A stretch of DNA of 64,000 nt from Oceanimonas baumannii (GTDB lineage: Bacteria; Pseudomonadota; Gammaproteobacteria; Enterobacterales; Aeromonadaceae). Shown one piece after another: positions 16,859 through 29,214 of this stretch. The position numbers were made by a program, and so were the translations under genes. The notes beneath the pieces were generated by a model, which saw only the letters and a program-made list of their open reading frames with translations, was not told the origin of the DNA and made no database searches. The DNA lies in assembly GCF_002245495.1 (NCBI RefSeq), contig NZ_NQJF01000005.1, positions 1 through 64,000 on the forward strand, given 5' to 3'. Positions within the stretch are counted from its first letter, which is position 1. Each line of letters starts with the position of its first letter.

Positions 16859-18169
16859 TTAAGCGCCCATGCCCGGCTTGTTCATCACTTCATCAAAGGA
16901 AACCTGCTTGTCGGTTACCTTGGCCTGGGACAGAACAAACTCGATGGCCTGATCTTCCACCGCCAGACTGCGTACGTTTTCCAGCAGCTGAGGGTTGTCG
17001 TTGTAGTAGGCCACAACTTCAGACGGATCTTCGTAGGCAGAGGCCATGGAAGTGATGATTTCCTGTACCTTGGCGTCGTCAGCCTTGATCTCGTTGGTCT
17101 TGATCAGCTCGCCCAGCACCAGGCCCACGCGTACGCGACGCTCGGCTTGATCCTTGAACAACTCGGCAGGCAGCTCAGGTGCGTTCTTGGCATCCAGACC
17201 ACCAAAGCGCTGCAGCGCCTGCTTGCGCAGGGTGTCCACTTCACCGTTGATCAGAGACTGGGGTACGTCAATGGCGTTCTGCTCCAGCAGACCGTCGATC
17301 ACCTGCTCTTTCACAGACGCTTTCAGGGCCTGGGCCAGCTCGCGCTCCATGTTTTTGCGTACTTCGGCTTTCAGACCGTCAACGGTGCCATCGGCAATGC
17401 CGAAACGCTTAACGAATTCTTCGGTCAGCTCGGGCAGCTGCTGAGCTTCAACCTTGGTCAGGGTGATGGCAAAGCTGGCGGGCTTGCCCTTCAGGTTTTC
17501 GGCGTGATATTCCTCAGGGAAGCTCACTTCAATGGTGAACTCTTCACCAGCTTTCTTACCCAGCAGACCGTCTTCAAAGCCCGGGATCATACGGCCGGAG
17601 CCCAGAACCAGAACGAAGTCATCGGCCTTGCCGCCTTCAAACTCTTCGCCGTCTACCGAGCCCACGAAGTTCATGGTGACACGATCGCCATCTTCGGCTG
17701 CACGGTCGGCTTCAGTCCAGTCGGCGTGCTGCTTACGCAGGGTGTCGATCATCTTGTCCAGATCAGCGTCAGTCACTTCGGCCTGCGGTTTTTCAACGGC
17801 AACTGCATCCAGACCTTTTACTTCTACTTCCGGATACACTTCAAAGGTAGCAGTGAAGGTAAAATCTTCGCCGCTCTTGATAGGAGCCGGCTCCATCGCA
17901 GGCATACCGGCCGGGTTGAGCTTTTCGCTCATCACGGCTTCAAAGAAATTACGCTGCATCAGCTCGCCGGCTACGTCGGCTTCTACAGAGGGGCCGAACA
18001 TTTTCTTGATAACGGCCAGCGGGGCTTTGCCGGGACGGAAACCGTCGATACGGCGGGTCTTAGCCAGCTGACGCAGACGGCTGTTCACTTCGCCGGAAAC
18101 CTGCTCGGCGGGAACAGTAATGGTCAGGCGGCGCTCCAGGCCCTGGGTCGTCTCTACAGAAACTTGCAT
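16859..18169 (-). CDS. tig: trigger factor, ribosome-bound chaperone and prolyl isomerase
   Basis: This is the first chaperone to meet nascent chains at the ribosomal exit. The 436 residues show the N-terminal ribosome-binding domain with the signature [17 protein letters not shown] (residues 44-60), the FKBP-type isomerase domain at about 150-245 ([22 protein letters not shown] within it), and the helical C-terminal cradle. Length matches E. coli (432). It is the first gene of the tig-clpP-clpX-lon block. Confidence 0.97.
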   Translation of the reverse strand: MQVSVETTQGLERRLTITVPAEQVSGEVNSRLRQLAKTRRIDGFRPGKAPLAVIKKMFGPSVEADVAGELMQRNFFEAVMSEKLNPAGMPAMEPAPIKSGEDFTFTATFEVYPEVEVKGLDAVAVEKPQAEVTDADLDKMIDTLRKQHADWTEADRAAEDGDRVTMNFVGSVDGEEFEGGKADDFVLVLGSGRMIPGFEDGLLGKKAGEEFTIEVSFPEEYHAENLKGKPASFAITLTKVEAQQLPELTEEFVKRFGIADGTVDGLKAEVRKNMERELAQALKASVKEQVIDGLLEQNAIDVPQSLINGEVDTLRKQALQRFGGLDAKNAPELPAELFKDQAERRVRVGLVLGELIKTNEIKADDAKVQEIITSMASAYEDPSEVVAYYNDNPQLLENVRSLAVEDQAIEFVLSQAKVTDKQVSFDEVMNKPGMGA

Positions 18170-18572
18170 TCTTTTACCTCAATGTTCTTCAGCACAGCGG
18201 TGCTGACCCTGTGATGTTTGAAACAGCCCGGGCTGCTCCTTGAATCCTGATGAAGACTCGGTCTTCGCTAAAAACAGACGCGGCATTATAACGGTGCTGT
18301 TTGCCAGCGTCGAGTGACGATAGTGCGCCATGGCTACTGAATATGGGACTGTAACGCTACTTTTCAAGGCTTTTGCGCAATTTTTAGCACGGCATGCCGC
18401 TGCAGCGGACCATTCTGTCTGCAATACCGTGCTCCACCGGCCGCTAACCTGCCATAAAAATCAGGCTCACTTACCAGCTCCGGCATGAAAACATTACCCC
18501 CAACGCACCATGGTCACCCGTGCATAAAAAAGGCATGCCTGAGCATGCCTTTGTCATTCAGGTAACCTGTTA
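18170..18572. other. intergenic region between tig and maeA
   Basis: About 400 bp without a convincing gene. It holds the upstream region of tig (minus strand) and the maeA terminator at 18529-18552. An 81-codon frame at 18179-18424 has no domain features and is regarded as chance. Confidence 0.5.
18529..18552 (-). terminator. intrinsic terminator of maeA
   Basis: AAAGGCATGC (18529-18538) pairs with GCATGCCTTT (18543-18552) around CTGA, followed on the minus strand by TTTTTTATGC. It lies 20 bp after the maeA stop. Confidence 0.9.
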
Positions 18573-20270
18573 TCAGAATGAAACGCGACGGTACTGGCGG
18601 TATTCAGGACTCCAGTAATTGGCCTCAATGGCCTGCTCCAGCGCATCATCAGAAGTCTGCAGTGCCTGTCCCTGCAACTGGGCGGTCTTGGCCACCATTT
18701 TGGCAATATGACGGCTTACCTGTTGAATTTCAGACAGCGGCGGCAACAGCGCACCCTCACCGTTTTGTGCCAGCGGCGAACAGGTTGCCAGTGCACGGCT
18801 GGAAGCCATCAGCATGGCATCCGTCACCCGCTTGGCACCACAGGCAAGCACACCCAGACCAATACCCGGGAAGATGTAAGAGTTGTTGCACTGGGCAATC
18901 TCATACAAAGTGCCCTTGTACTCCACCGGAGCAAAGGGACTGCCGGTGGCAACCAGGGCCTTGCCATCGGTCCAGTTGATAATTTCTTCCGGTGTTGCCT
19001 CTACCCGCGAGGTGGGGTTGGACAGCGGGAAGACAATAGGCCGCTCGCAGTGGGCATGCATGGTCTGAATCACTTCTTTGGTAAACAGACCCGGCTGTCC
19101 GGACACCCCGATCAGAATATCGGGCTTGGCGTTTTGCATGACTTCCAGCAACGAAATATTGTCACCGGCCACGTTCCAGTCCTGCAGATTTTCCGGCGAC
19201 TGCGCCAGCGGACGCTGGAAATCCACCAGGTTGGGCATGTTGTCGGTGATCAGACCAAAGCGGTCGACCATGAACACCCGCTCCCGGGCCTTGGCGTCAC
19301 TCAGGCCTTCAGCCTTCATCTGGGCCACGATCTGCTCGGCAATGCCGCAACCGGCAGAGCCGGAGCCCAGGAACGCCACCTTTTTCTCGGACAGCTTGCT
19401 GCCACTGGCCTGACAGGCGGCAATCAACGAGCCCAGGGTCACGGCAGCGGTGCCCTGAATGTCGTCGTTAAAGCAGCACAACTCGTCCTTATAACGGTTC
19501 AGCACCGGCATGGCGTTTTTCTGCGCAAAGTCTTCAAACTGCAGCAGCACATTGGGCCAGCGGCGCTTAACGGCCTGAATAAAGGCGTCAACAAATTCTT
19601 CGTATTCTTCACCGGTTACCCGCGGATTGCGCCAGCCCATATACATGGGATCTTTCAGCAACTGCGGATTGTTGGTGCCCGGATCCAGCACCACCGGCAG
19701 AGTGTAAGCCGGTGAAATACCACCACAGGCCACATACAAAGACAGCTTGCCGATGGGAATACCCATACCACCGATACCCTGGTCACCCAGCCCCAGAATA
19801 CGCTCACCGTCGGTCACCACGATGACCTTGACATTGCGCTTGGTGGCATTTTGCAGAATATCGTCAATATGATCTTTATCGGCGTAAGAGATAAACAGAC
19901 CCCGGGCGCGACGATATATATTGGAAAACTCTTCGCACGCCTGCCCCACGGTGGGGGTATAGATGATGGGCATCATCTCGGTAAGGTGGTTTTCTACCAG
20001 ACGATAAAACAGGGTTTCGTTGGTATCCTGAATATTGCGCAAGTAGATGTGTTTATCGAGGTTGTTCTGAAACCCGCAGTATTGCTTATAGGCCCGCTCA
20101 ACTTGCTCTTCAATGGTTTCAATATTATTCGGAAGGAGACCGTCCAGGTTGAATGCCAGCCGTTCTTCCTTGGTAAACGCACTGCCCTTGTTCAGCAAGG
20201 GGGTTTCAAGCAGCGCGGGGCCGGCATAGGGAATGTAAAGGGCACGTTTGTCCTGATAGTCTTGGGGCAT
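18573..20270 (-). CDS. maeA: NAD-dependent malic enzyme (malate to pyruvate and CO2)
   Basis: This 565-residue cytosolic enzyme oxidatively decarboxylates malate, the size of E. coli MaeA/SfcA (565). Recognisable blocks are [20 protein letters not shown] (malic enzyme N-terminal motif), [18 protein letters not shown], the metal- and malate-binding [14 protein letters not shown], and the dinucleotide-binding [13 protein letters not shown]. No phosphotransacetylase domain is fused, which separates it from MaeB. It is monocistronic, with its own terminator. Confidence 0.95.
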   Translation of the reverse strand: MPQDYQDKRALYIPYAGPALLETPLLNKGSAFTKEERLAFNLDGLLPNNIETIEEQVERAYKQYCGFQNNLDKHIYLRNIQDTNETLFYRLVENHLTEMMPIIYTPTVGQACEEFSNIYRRARGLFISYADKDHIDDILQNATKRNVKVIVVTDGERILGLGDQGIGGMGIPIGKLSLYVACGGISPAYTLPVVLDPGTNNPQLLKDPMYMGWRNPRVTGEEYEEFVDAFIQAVKRRWPNVLLQFEDFAQKNAMPVLNRYKDELCCFNDDIQGTAAVTLGSLIAACQASGSKLSEKKVAFLGSGSAGCGIAEQIVAQMKAEGLSDAKARERVFMVDRFGLITDNMPNLVDFQRPLAQSPENLQDWNVAGDNISLLEVMQNAKPDILIGVSGQPGLFTKEVIQTMHAHCERPIVFPLSNPTSRVEATPEEIINWTDGKALVATGSPFAPVEYKGTLYEIAQCNNSYIFPGIGLGVLACGAKRVTDAMLMASSRALATCSPLAQNGEGALLPPLSEIQQVSRHIAKMVAKTAQLQGQALQTSDDALEQAIEANYWSPEYRQYRRVSF

Positions 20271-20390
20271 AGACGTCTCGCTTAGTTATTTTTCCGCAGG
20301 AAAGTCATGATTTGAAGTTACAGTACGGGGGCTTGGCAAGCAGTATAAGCCAAGCCTCGTATACAAACCACCACTCAGAAGGCTTATTAA

Positions 20391-21473
20391 TCAGGCCGCC
20401 GCTTGTACACAGTTACGGCCATTGCGTTTGGCATCATACAGCGCCTCATCGGCCTGATTGAGCAATTGCTGCAAGTCACTGTCGTGCTGCCCCTGCACCA
20501 CGCCGGCACTGAGCGTAACGGTAATTTCCCCATCACCCAGCGGGTTCTCCACCGGCTGCGACTCTACCGCCAACCGCAATGTTTCTGCCTTGCGCATGCC
20601 CTGCTCCAGGGTTGTCCCGGGCAGCAAGACCATAAATTCTTCGCCACCATAACGAGCCATAATGGCATCGGGACCAAAAATATCACCAAGGGTGTTGGCC
20701 ACCCGCACCAGCACTTCGTCTCCCATCAGGTGTCCGTGCACATCATTGATGCGCTTGAACCTGTCCAGATCAAACAAAATCAGGGTGAAAGGCTGACCTG
20801 GGTTTTCCTGCTGCACCTGCCGGAGCTGCCCCATAAACAAACGCCGGTTCATCAGCCGGGTAAGCGGATCGCGGGTGGATTCCCGGTACAAATCCAGCAG
20901 CATACGCAGCTGCCCCGCCTGCACCCAGATCATCGCCAGGCTAAAACAAATCAGCAGCCATAACCGATCAAGCAAAGCGCCATTGCTCAGACTGCGGGAG
21001 TCCAGCCAGTAATCAGTGGCCAGCACACAGCCAATCACCATCACCGCTACCCGCAGCCCGGATTTAACCGGCAGCGGCAACACGCTCAGCAGAGTCAGTA
21101 AAAAATAGGGAAACGCGATATAACCAATGGGAATGGGGGTGCCATCACGGAAACTCCACAGGCTCACCAGGTTGAAAATCAGCAACACCCCCAGCAGAAA
21201 GTACAGAGAGGCAAACATCCAGCGCCGGTTCAGTTTGCACAGATAACTGAGCGGTAATAAAGGCGTCAGCATGGCACCGGTGATCAGCCGTATTTTCCAG
21301 AGAAGCTGAAAATGCGCCGGATCCAGTACCCACCAGTCTACTGCTATCCAGCCGGCAATACCGATGATCAACAGCGTAATCAGCCAGCGAAAACGGATGG
21401 CGACAAAGCCAATGCGGGTCAGTTTAAAGTCGCCGGAGTGATAGCTGTCACTCCAGTATTCCTTGAGTTCCAA
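20391..21473 (-). CDS. membrane-bound diguanylate cyclase (GGDEF)
   Basis: A 360-residue protein with about six TM helices in the first 180 residues and a GGDEF domain at about 195-360. The active site reads RYGGEEF, so cyclic-di-GMP synthesis is likely. The inhibitory I-site position reads GPDA instead of RxxD, so product inhibition is probably absent. The start chosen is a TTG at 21473, with AAGAGGGG 8 bases upstream, giving MELKEYWSD; an ATG 49 codons earlier would add a stretch unlike any domain. The N-terminal sensor is a plain helical bundle and its signal is unknown. Confidence 0.85.
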   Translation of the reverse strand: MELKEYWSDSYHSGDFKLTRIGFVAIRFRWLITLLIIGIAGWIAVDWWVLDPAHFQLLWKIRLITGAMLTPLLPLSYLCKLNRRWMFASLYFLLGVLLIFNLVSLWSFRDGTPIPIGYIAFPYFLLTLLSVLPLPVKSGLRVAVMVIGCVLATDYWLDSRSLSNGALLDRLWLLICFSLAMIWVQAGQLRMLLDLYRESTRDPLTRLMNRRLFMGQLRQVQQENPGQPFTLILFDLDRFKRINDVHGHLMGDEVLVRVANTLGDIFGPDAIMARYGGEEFMVLLPGTTLEQGMRKAETLRLAVESQPVENPLGDGEITVTLSAGVVQGQHDSDLQQLLNQADEALYDAKRNGRNCVQAAA

Positions 21474-21690
21474 GCCTTTCCCCTCTTTATTGTTAAGGCA
21501 AAGCGAATGAAAAGCCGTGCAACCCGTCGTCATCACAAAACGGGTCGCGGCAGTAACGGGAATCAGAAAGAGGCTAACACTACCCAAAGCCGTTCCTGTG
21601 CGCCAGCGTATTTTTGCCATTGCCCGGTCCGGTTGCAGCCTTGGGTGTTAAGTGACAAAATTCCGCCCACCCTTCTTTAAAGACAACATC

Positions 21691-23848
<2,158 letters not shown>

Positions 23849-23858
23849 GGAATTTATT

Positions 23859-24086
23859 ATGAGTGCCTGGCTCTGGATTGCGCTGCCTCTGCTGTTTTTG
23901 GTGGGCCTGTTTGTCGGTGCCCTCAAAGACACCAAGCAGATAGAAAAAAGCGTGCGTAAAAACCGCGATAAAATGCACCTGCGTCGCTGGGAGGACGGCA
24001 AAGATGACTGGGGCGTTCCGCCCGGAAAATATCATTCCGAGGAAAATAAGGACGACCATCAATCCGACGACAAGCACAAAAGTTAA
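23859..24086 (+). CDS. ypfN: DUF2897 small membrane protein (YpfN-like)
   Basis: A 75-residue protein with one N-terminal TM helix (about residues 4-22) followed by a charged tail rich in Lys, Asp and His. Family and position after dapE match E. coli YpfN, whose function is not known. It lies 10 bp after the peptidase gene and has AGGA before the ATG. Confidence 0.85.
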   Translation: MSAWLWIALPLLFLVGLFVGALKDTKQIEKSVRKNRDKMHLRRWEDGKDDWGVPPGKYHSEENKDDHQSDDKHKS

Positions 24087-24110
24087 TCATCGTCATCTCC
24101 GCGACAGCTC

Positions 24111-24136
24111 GTCACCCTCGCGAAAGCGGGAGTGAC
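24111..24136. repeat. palindromic element downstream of ypfN
   Basis: GTCAC-CCTCGC (24111-24121) and GCGGGA-GTGAC (24126-24136) pair around GAAA with one mismatch. The sequence belongs to the widespread CGTCACTCCCGC-type intergenic palindromes. It lies between convergent genes (ypfN and polB) and may serve as a bidirectional transcription stop, although no T-run follows. Confidence 0.55.
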
Positions 24137-24166
24137 GGCAGGCACGGAAGTTCCAATCCTCCTAAC

Positions 24167-26509
24167 TCAAAACAACCCCAGCTGCTGGCTGGTAATGCCT
24201 TCAAAGCTCAGCCCCACAAAGGGCAGAATGGCATCAGCCACCGGCTTGAGCTGCTTTTCCACATAGTGCTGGTAGTCGATCACTGACTGACGATACTCCA
24301 CCGGCTCCGGCCCATTTACCGTGATCACATAGGCGATGATGCCCTTGCGCTGATAACGCAGTGGCTTGCCCAGCCGGGCATTATGCATGTCCGCCAGGCG
24401 GGCCGCCCGCACCTGCGGAGGCTGTGACTTTACATACTGATCCAACGGCCGGCGCAGCCGCTTGCGGTACACCAGCTGCTCATCCCGTTCCCCGCCAAGA
24501 GTCTGAGCCAGAGTCAACTGTACAAAATCACTCGGATCTTCCTCATTAAACACCAGCCGGAACAACTCGGTCTGAAAGGTCCGTGCTAATGGTGTCCAGT
24601 CGGAGCGTACGGTTTCCAGCCCCTTGAATACCAGTCCGGCATCACCGTGGTGAATACGCAGGCCCGCATAGCGCTTCTTTGAACCTTCTTCACGACCGCG
24701 AATGGTGGGCATAAAAAAGCGGGCGAAATAGCTTTCAAACTGCAGTTCAAGAAAACTTTCCAGCTGCAGTTCATGCTGAAGCCACGCACGCCAGTGCTCG
24801 TTCACCAGTGCCGCCAGCCGTTTACCTTCCGTACTGGCAGAAGATTCATCGTATTCGCCAGTTAACAGCACAAACACGGAATCGGTGTCCCCGTAAATCA
24901 CCTCATGACCTTCAGCCTCAATGCGGCGCGCACTTTGCTGCATGATGTCGTGTCCGCGCAGGGTAATGGAAGACGCCAGCCGGGTATCGTAGAAACGGCA
25001 CCCGCCGGAGCCCAGTACCCCATAAAAGGAGTTCATCAGAATTTTAATGGCCTGAGAACGCGGAGCATCGTGCTCTTGCTTGGCCTGATCGCGCTCCCGC
25101 CACAACCCGGCAATAATATCTGGCAAAAAGTGATGAGTACGGGAGAAACGCGCGCCCCTGAAACCCGGAATGGCATCCTCTTCTTGCTGACCCAGCACCA
25201 GCCCGAGGGGATCGATACGGAAAGTACGGATAATGGACGGGTACAGGCTTTTAAAATCCAGCACCAGCACATGGCGGTATAATCCGGGCCGTGAGTTCAT
25301 CACATAACCACCCGGACTTGCCAGACCACCGCCGGGTGGCAGATTGGGCGCGACAAAACCGGCCCGGTGCAGGTGGGGAAGATACACCTGCACAAAAGCA
25401 GCCACCGAGCCGCCGCTACGATCAAGCTCCAGGCCGGTCAGCTGACTGCGCAGCCGGAGAAAATCGAGCACCCGGGTGTGCGCAAAGATATCCCAGACCA
25501 GCCGGCAGTCCTCCAGATTGTAAGCGGCGAGTTTTGGCTTGTTGTGACGAAAGTCGTGCATGATGGCGGCAAGCCGGTTGGCCACATCCTCCGTTTGTTT
25601 GCCTCGTCCCAGCAGACTCTGCGCCACCGATTCCAGACTGAAGCTGTCAAACTGATAGCAGGCGGTTTTAAGGGCGTCGATACCATCAATGGCCACCCTG
25701 CCCGGCACCGTAACAAACACCTGCCCGGTGTGAGCCCGCTCCCGCAAGAACGCACTTTCGCCGCCTCTGCCCAGCTTTAGCCGGATACCGTACAATTCCG
25801 CCCGCTTCAGCAGCAGACGCACATCAAACGCCACCAGGTTCCAGCCAATAAGAATATCGGGATCGTAAGCGGCCAGCTCTTCTTCCAGCCTGTGCAGCAA
25901 TGCCCGTTCATTTTCCACCCAGCGCATGTCGGTCGCCGCCGGCTCGGGTGTGCCAATCATCAGAACCCTGGCCAGCCCGTCGCCATAAAGGCCGATGGAA
26001 TACAGTTCTCCCTTTCCCGAGCACTCTATATCCAGCGACAGCACCCGGAATTGTGGCTGCCAGTTACCAGCCCTGAGTCTGGCATTATCCACCTGTACTA
26101 CGCTGTGTTGCCGTCGCACCTTGCCCGTAAACTCAGCGCTGCCACGAATAAAGCGGCTGATAAGGTAACGCTCATGGGGACGGAAGTCGTGCTCCAGTAC
26201 TTCAATGCCGGCGGCCTGCAACCGCTGAACTGCCAGCGACTGCTCACGCATGGTATGAAAGTAAAGCACTGCCAGTGACTGCCGTGAAAAGCTTTGCAGC
26301 CCGGGCTCGGCCCACTCATAACGCTGCCCGCTGAGCACCTTTTCTGCCTGACCACGTTCAGCCACCGGTATCATCAGCAGGGCACGCTCACCCGGCACGG
26401 TCACCCGTGCTGGCCCCTGTGGTGTGCACAGCCAGTAGTGAATATCGATCTGGCCGTGACGATCCCGGCTGTGGCGGGTCAGCACAAAGCCCTGCTGGAT
26501 GGGATTCAT
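24167..26509 (-). CDS. polB: DNA polymerase II (family B, translesion/restart)
   Basis: This 780-residue family B polymerase (E. coli PolB: 783) restarts replication at damaged sites. The 3'-5' exonuclease has SLDIECSG (Exo I), NLVAFDVRLLL (Exo II) and YNLEDCRLVWDI (Exo III). The polymerase has DFKSLYPSIIRTF, the KILMNSFYGVLGS block and YGDTDSVFVLL with both catalytic Asp. In E. coli it is SOS-induced; no clear LexA box (CTGT-N8-ACAG) was found just upstream here. It stands alone on the minus strand. Confidence 0.96.
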   Translation of the reverse strand: MNPIQQGFVLTRHSRDRHGQIDIHYWLCTPQGPARVTVPGERALLMIPVAERGQAEKVLSGQRYEWAEPGLQSFSRQSLAVLYFHTMREQSLAVQRLQAAGIEVLEHDFRPHERYLISRFIRGSAEFTGKVRRQHSVVQVDNARLRAGNWQPQFRVLSLDIECSGKGELYSIGLYGDGLARVLMIGTPEPAATDMRWVENERALLHRLEEELAAYDPDILIGWNLVAFDVRLLLKRAELYGIRLKLGRGGESAFLRERAHTGQVFVTVPGRVAIDGIDALKTACYQFDSFSLESVAQSLLGRGKQTEDVANRLAAIMHDFRHNKPKLAAYNLEDCRLVWDIFAHTRVLDFLRLRSQLTGLELDRSGGSVAAFVQVYLPHLHRAGFVAPNLPPGGGLASPGGYVMNSRPGLYRHVLVLDFKSLYPSIIRTFRIDPLGLVLGQQEEDAIPGFRGARFSRTHHFLPDIIAGLWRERDQAKQEHDAPRSQAIKILMNSFYGVLGSGGCRFYDTRLASSITLRGHDIMQQSARRIEAEGHEVIYGDTDSVFVLLTGEYDESSASTEGKRLAALVNEHWRAWLQHELQLESFLELQFESYFARFFMPTIRGREEGSKKRYAGLRIHHGDAGLVFKGLETVRSDWTPLARTFQTELFRLVFNEEDPSDFVQLTLAQTLGGERDEQLVYRKRLRRPLDQYVKSQPPQVRAARLADMHNARLGKPLRYQRKGIIAYVITVNGPEPVEYRQSVIDYQHYVEKQLKPVADAILPFVGLSFEGITSQQLGLF

Positions 26510-26623
26510 GTTCGGGAGTGGGAATGGGGGATCCGGGAATTGAGAGACGACAGGTGATGCCTGCAGATCCCGTTAACACGGAGCCTGCAGGCTATCCACT
26601 TGCCGCTTCCAGAGAGGGATTGC

Positions 26624-27610
26624 TCAGCGAGCCAGCTCGCTGCGCTCAAAAGCACTGCCCAGTGTGGTGGCCAGGCCACTCAGCACCTCGGCGTCCACCG
26701 GCTCACGCTCCTTGTTGCTCAGACTCAGGCTGGTGCGGTTGCCCAGATCTCCCAGCTGAATGCGATATTCCTGCTCGGGAATATTCAGCGCCGGCAGATT
26801 AAGCTCCTGCCAGTCACCCTTGCTCAGACCGTCAAATTCCACATCCACGTAGCCTAGTGCCTGCTGGCGGTTGCTGATGTCAAAGCCAAGCTTGGGCAAC
26901 AGGGTGATCAGCCGCTTCCAGGTACGATCGTAGCTTTGCTCCGAGATCAACCGCTGCTGTTCGCTATCCAGCGTCAGTGCAATTGGGCTTTGATCCAGCA
27001 GCTCTTGCTGATGGCTCAGGGTCTGTTGATAAGACAGTGAAAATGCATTGAGGATGGAGGCTTCAGCACGCTGACGATCCCGGATAAAGGCACCCGTCCC
27101 TTCGGTCGCCTGAACTTTCACCGCCACGGCCCGGCGTACGGGATCGGGAATCAACTGCCAGCGGAATTGCTGCTTGGGGGCACCGATAACTTTACCGTTG
27201 CTCTCAAAACCGTCATTAACACGCCGGTGTTTGGCATCGGTACGCTCAAAAAAGCCGGCCAGCGCCTCGTTCAGCTGTTGCTCCAGCGGCTGATCCAGCT
27301 GTTGCTGATAGAACCACAGACCGGTGCCTTCATCCATGCTCTCGGAGCCACGCACCAGCGGCAACACCTGAGTAGGCGGACGAATATCCAGCGCCTCACC
27401 CAGAGCTCCGGCAGTGCTGTTTTTGGGGATCACGTATTCGGTATTAAAGCGCGGTGCCTCCAGTCCCTCCGGGATCATCAGCGGAACTGTGCGCAAAGAT
27501 TCATTTTCATAATCAAAACCACGGTTAGCCTGGCTGCGGGTTTCCGGGTTACTGCAGCCGGCCAGCACGGTCACGGCCAGCAGGCTCATCATCATAGTTG
27601 GTACGTTCAC
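26624..27610 (-). CDS. bamC: outer membrane assembly lipoprotein BamC
   Basis: This lipoprotein of the BAM complex inserts beta-barrel proteins in the outer membrane. The 328-residue precursor has a lipobox VLAGC with Cys19, the unstructured N-terminal segment that contacts BamD, and two helix-grip domains. E. coli BamC is 344 residues. In E. coli the gene lies directly behind dapA; here dapA is missing and the upstream 195 bp contain no gene. Confidence 0.9.
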   Translation of the reverse strand: MNVPTMMMSLLAVTVLAGCSNPETRSQANRGFDYENESLRTVPLMIPEGLEAPRFNTEYVIPKNSTAGALGEALDIRPPTQVLPLVRGSESMDEGTGLWFYQQQLDQPLEQQLNEALAGFFERTDAKHRRVNDGFESNGKVIGAPKQQFRWQLIPDPVRRAVAVKVQATEGTGAFIRDRQRAEASILNAFSLSYQQTLSHQQELLDQSPIALTLDSEQQRLISEQSYDRTWKRLITLLPKLGFDISNRQQALGYVDVEFDGLSKGDWQELNLPALNIPEQEYRIQLGDLGNRTSLSLSNKEREPVDAEVLSGLATTLGSAFERSELAR

Positions 27611-27805
27611 GCTTGGTCCATGCCCTTAAATTCACTTGGTTCAACCCGACCCTTGTCTGCTTTTACCGGGAACGGGTAAAGCAAAACAAGGGCAAAGGCG
27701 GTTATGGTAGTGCCGGCCCTACCCTAATACAAGACAGGCACTGGAGCCAACCGGCTTTTATGCTAACATGCCAGCTCTTTTCATTCGCATCATTCCGGAC
27801 AGCCG

Positions 27806-28354
27806 ATGACCCATCATCTTGTGGTGACCGCCATAGGCGAGAACAGAGCTGGCATTGTCAATGAAGTAGCCCGCCATGTTTCCGATTGCGGCTGCAATAT
27901 TGTTGACAGCCGGCTGGGCATATTCGGCAACGAGTTCACCTTCATTCTGTTGCTGTCGGGCAGCTGGAACCAGATCACCCGGCTGGAAACCACCCTGCCG
28001 TTATTTGGCCAGAGTCAGCAGTTGATCACCATGATGAAACGCACGCAAGTGCTGAGCCAGCCCAGCTATATTCTGAGTGCCGATGCCGACATCATGCTGG
28101 CCGACCGGCCCGGTATTGTGAATCGCTGTACCCAGTTTTTCAGTGATGCAGGCTGGGATATTCAGGCGATGCAAAACCAGACCCTGAGCGGCGAACTCAG
28201 CGGAAAATTCCAGGCCCACTTTCAGCTGAACCTGCCTGAGCAACTAAGCGACGAACAGGCCGGTACCATTTTTGACACGCTGTGCACCGAGCTGGAATGC
28301 GAGCAGTACAGCTTTCGTTTAAAACGCAAACCAACCACAGGAAGCAACCAATGA
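27806..28354 (+). CDS. gcvR: glycine cleavage system regulator GcvR (tandem ACT domains)
   Basis: A 182-residue protein with two ACT domains: residues 4-75 (VTAIGENRAGIVNEVARHV) and about 92-165 (DADIMLADRPGIVNRCTQFF). In E. coli GcvR binds GcvA and represses the glycine cleavage operon when glycine is low. The gene overlaps bcp by 4 bp (ATGA), the conserved gcvR-bcp pair. Confidence 0.92.
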   Translation: MTHHLVVTAIGENRAGIVNEVARHVSDCGCNIVDSRLGIFGNEFTFILLLSGSWNQITRLETTLPLFGQSQQLITMMKRTQVLSQPSYILSADADIMLADRPGIVNRCTQFFSDAGWDIQAMQNQTLSGELSGKFQAHFQLNLPEQLSDEQAGTIFDTLCTELECEQYSFRLKRKPTTGSNQ

Positions 28355-28818
28355 CCTATCTGCAGGAAGGCACCCGGGCACCCGCCTTTACCCTTTGTGA
28401 CCAGAACGGGCAGCGTGTGAGCCTGAACGATTTCAGCGGCCAGAAAGTGCTGGTGTATTTCTATCCCAAAGCCATGACCCCCGGTTGCAAGGTACAGGCC
28501 TGCGGCCTGCGTGACAGCCGTAATGAACTTGATGCACTGAACGTGGTAGTGCTGGGCATCAGCCCGGATCCGGTCGCCCGGCTGAAGAAGTTTGAAGACA
28601 AAGACGAGCTCAACTTTACCCTGCTCTCAGATGAAAATCACGCCGTGGCCGATGCCTTTGGCGTCTGGGGTCCAAAGAAATTCATGGGCAAGGAATATGA
28701 CGGCATTCACCGTATCAGCTTTCTGATTGACGAAGCCGGTACCGTGGCCAAGGTATTTAACAAGTTCAAGACCAAGGATCACCACGAAGTGGTACTGGAC
28801 TACCTGAAGCAGTTATAA
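28351..28818 (+). CDS. bcp: thioredoxin-dependent thiol peroxidase Bcp (PrxQ)
   Basis: A 156-residue atypical peroxiredoxin that reduces hydroperoxides using thioredoxin. The peroxidatic Cys lies in MTPGCKVQAC, with the resolving Cys five residues later, the PrxQ arrangement. The usual KDxTPGC reads KAMTPGC here. The ATG overlaps the gcvR stop. Confidence 0.94.
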   Translation: MTYLQEGTRAPAFTLCDQNGQRVSLNDFSGQKVLVYFYPKAMTPGCKVQACGLRDSRNELDALNVVVLGISPDPVARLKKFEDKDELNFTLLSDENHAVADAFGVWGPKKFMGKEYDGIHRISFLIDEAGTVAKVFNKFKTKDHHEVVLDYLKQL

Positions 28819-29214
28819 ACCCGTTCACTTCCCGGCTTTGGCTTCATCTTCGTCAGACAAAGCGCACTGTTTCTCCGGCATCAGCACCGAGTTGTCTGTT
28901 AACGACTGACAGGCAACTCCCCAGTTACACCAAGCAACAGCGGGGTTTGCCAGAGCAGACCGTCACATGCCACGGCCGAAAAGTTGCTCCTGCATTTTCA
29001 GCATTCCCGCCATCCTTGGCGGTCAGATACCTTGGCCGAGCGCCCATGGGGCTAACCTGCTCGCCGTGACCAAGTAAAAACGCCTGACCGGACATTGAGT
29101 ATGTTCGCAGCAGGCATTTGTAGTGAATGGCATTCAATGCAGCATGTCCAATGCAGCATGTCGGCGGAGCACAATCGCGCTGCTGCGGCCGACGCTGCTG
29201 GTTGGGGGCCCGCT
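28819..29214. other. 396-bp gap between bcp and the YeeE/YedE pair
   Basis: No gene with domain features is seen on either strand. The gap carries a tandem 14-bp repeat at 29135-29162. No clear terminator follows bcp. Confidence 0.5.
29135..29162. repeat. tandem 14-bp repeat, two copies
   Basis: CAATGCAGCATGTC occurs twice in immediate succession (29135-29148 and 29149-29162), with a related CATTTG/CATTCAATGC context just before. Each unit contains the partial palindrome GCAGCATG. It lies downstream of the minus-strand YeeE/YedE genes. Confidence 0.9.
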
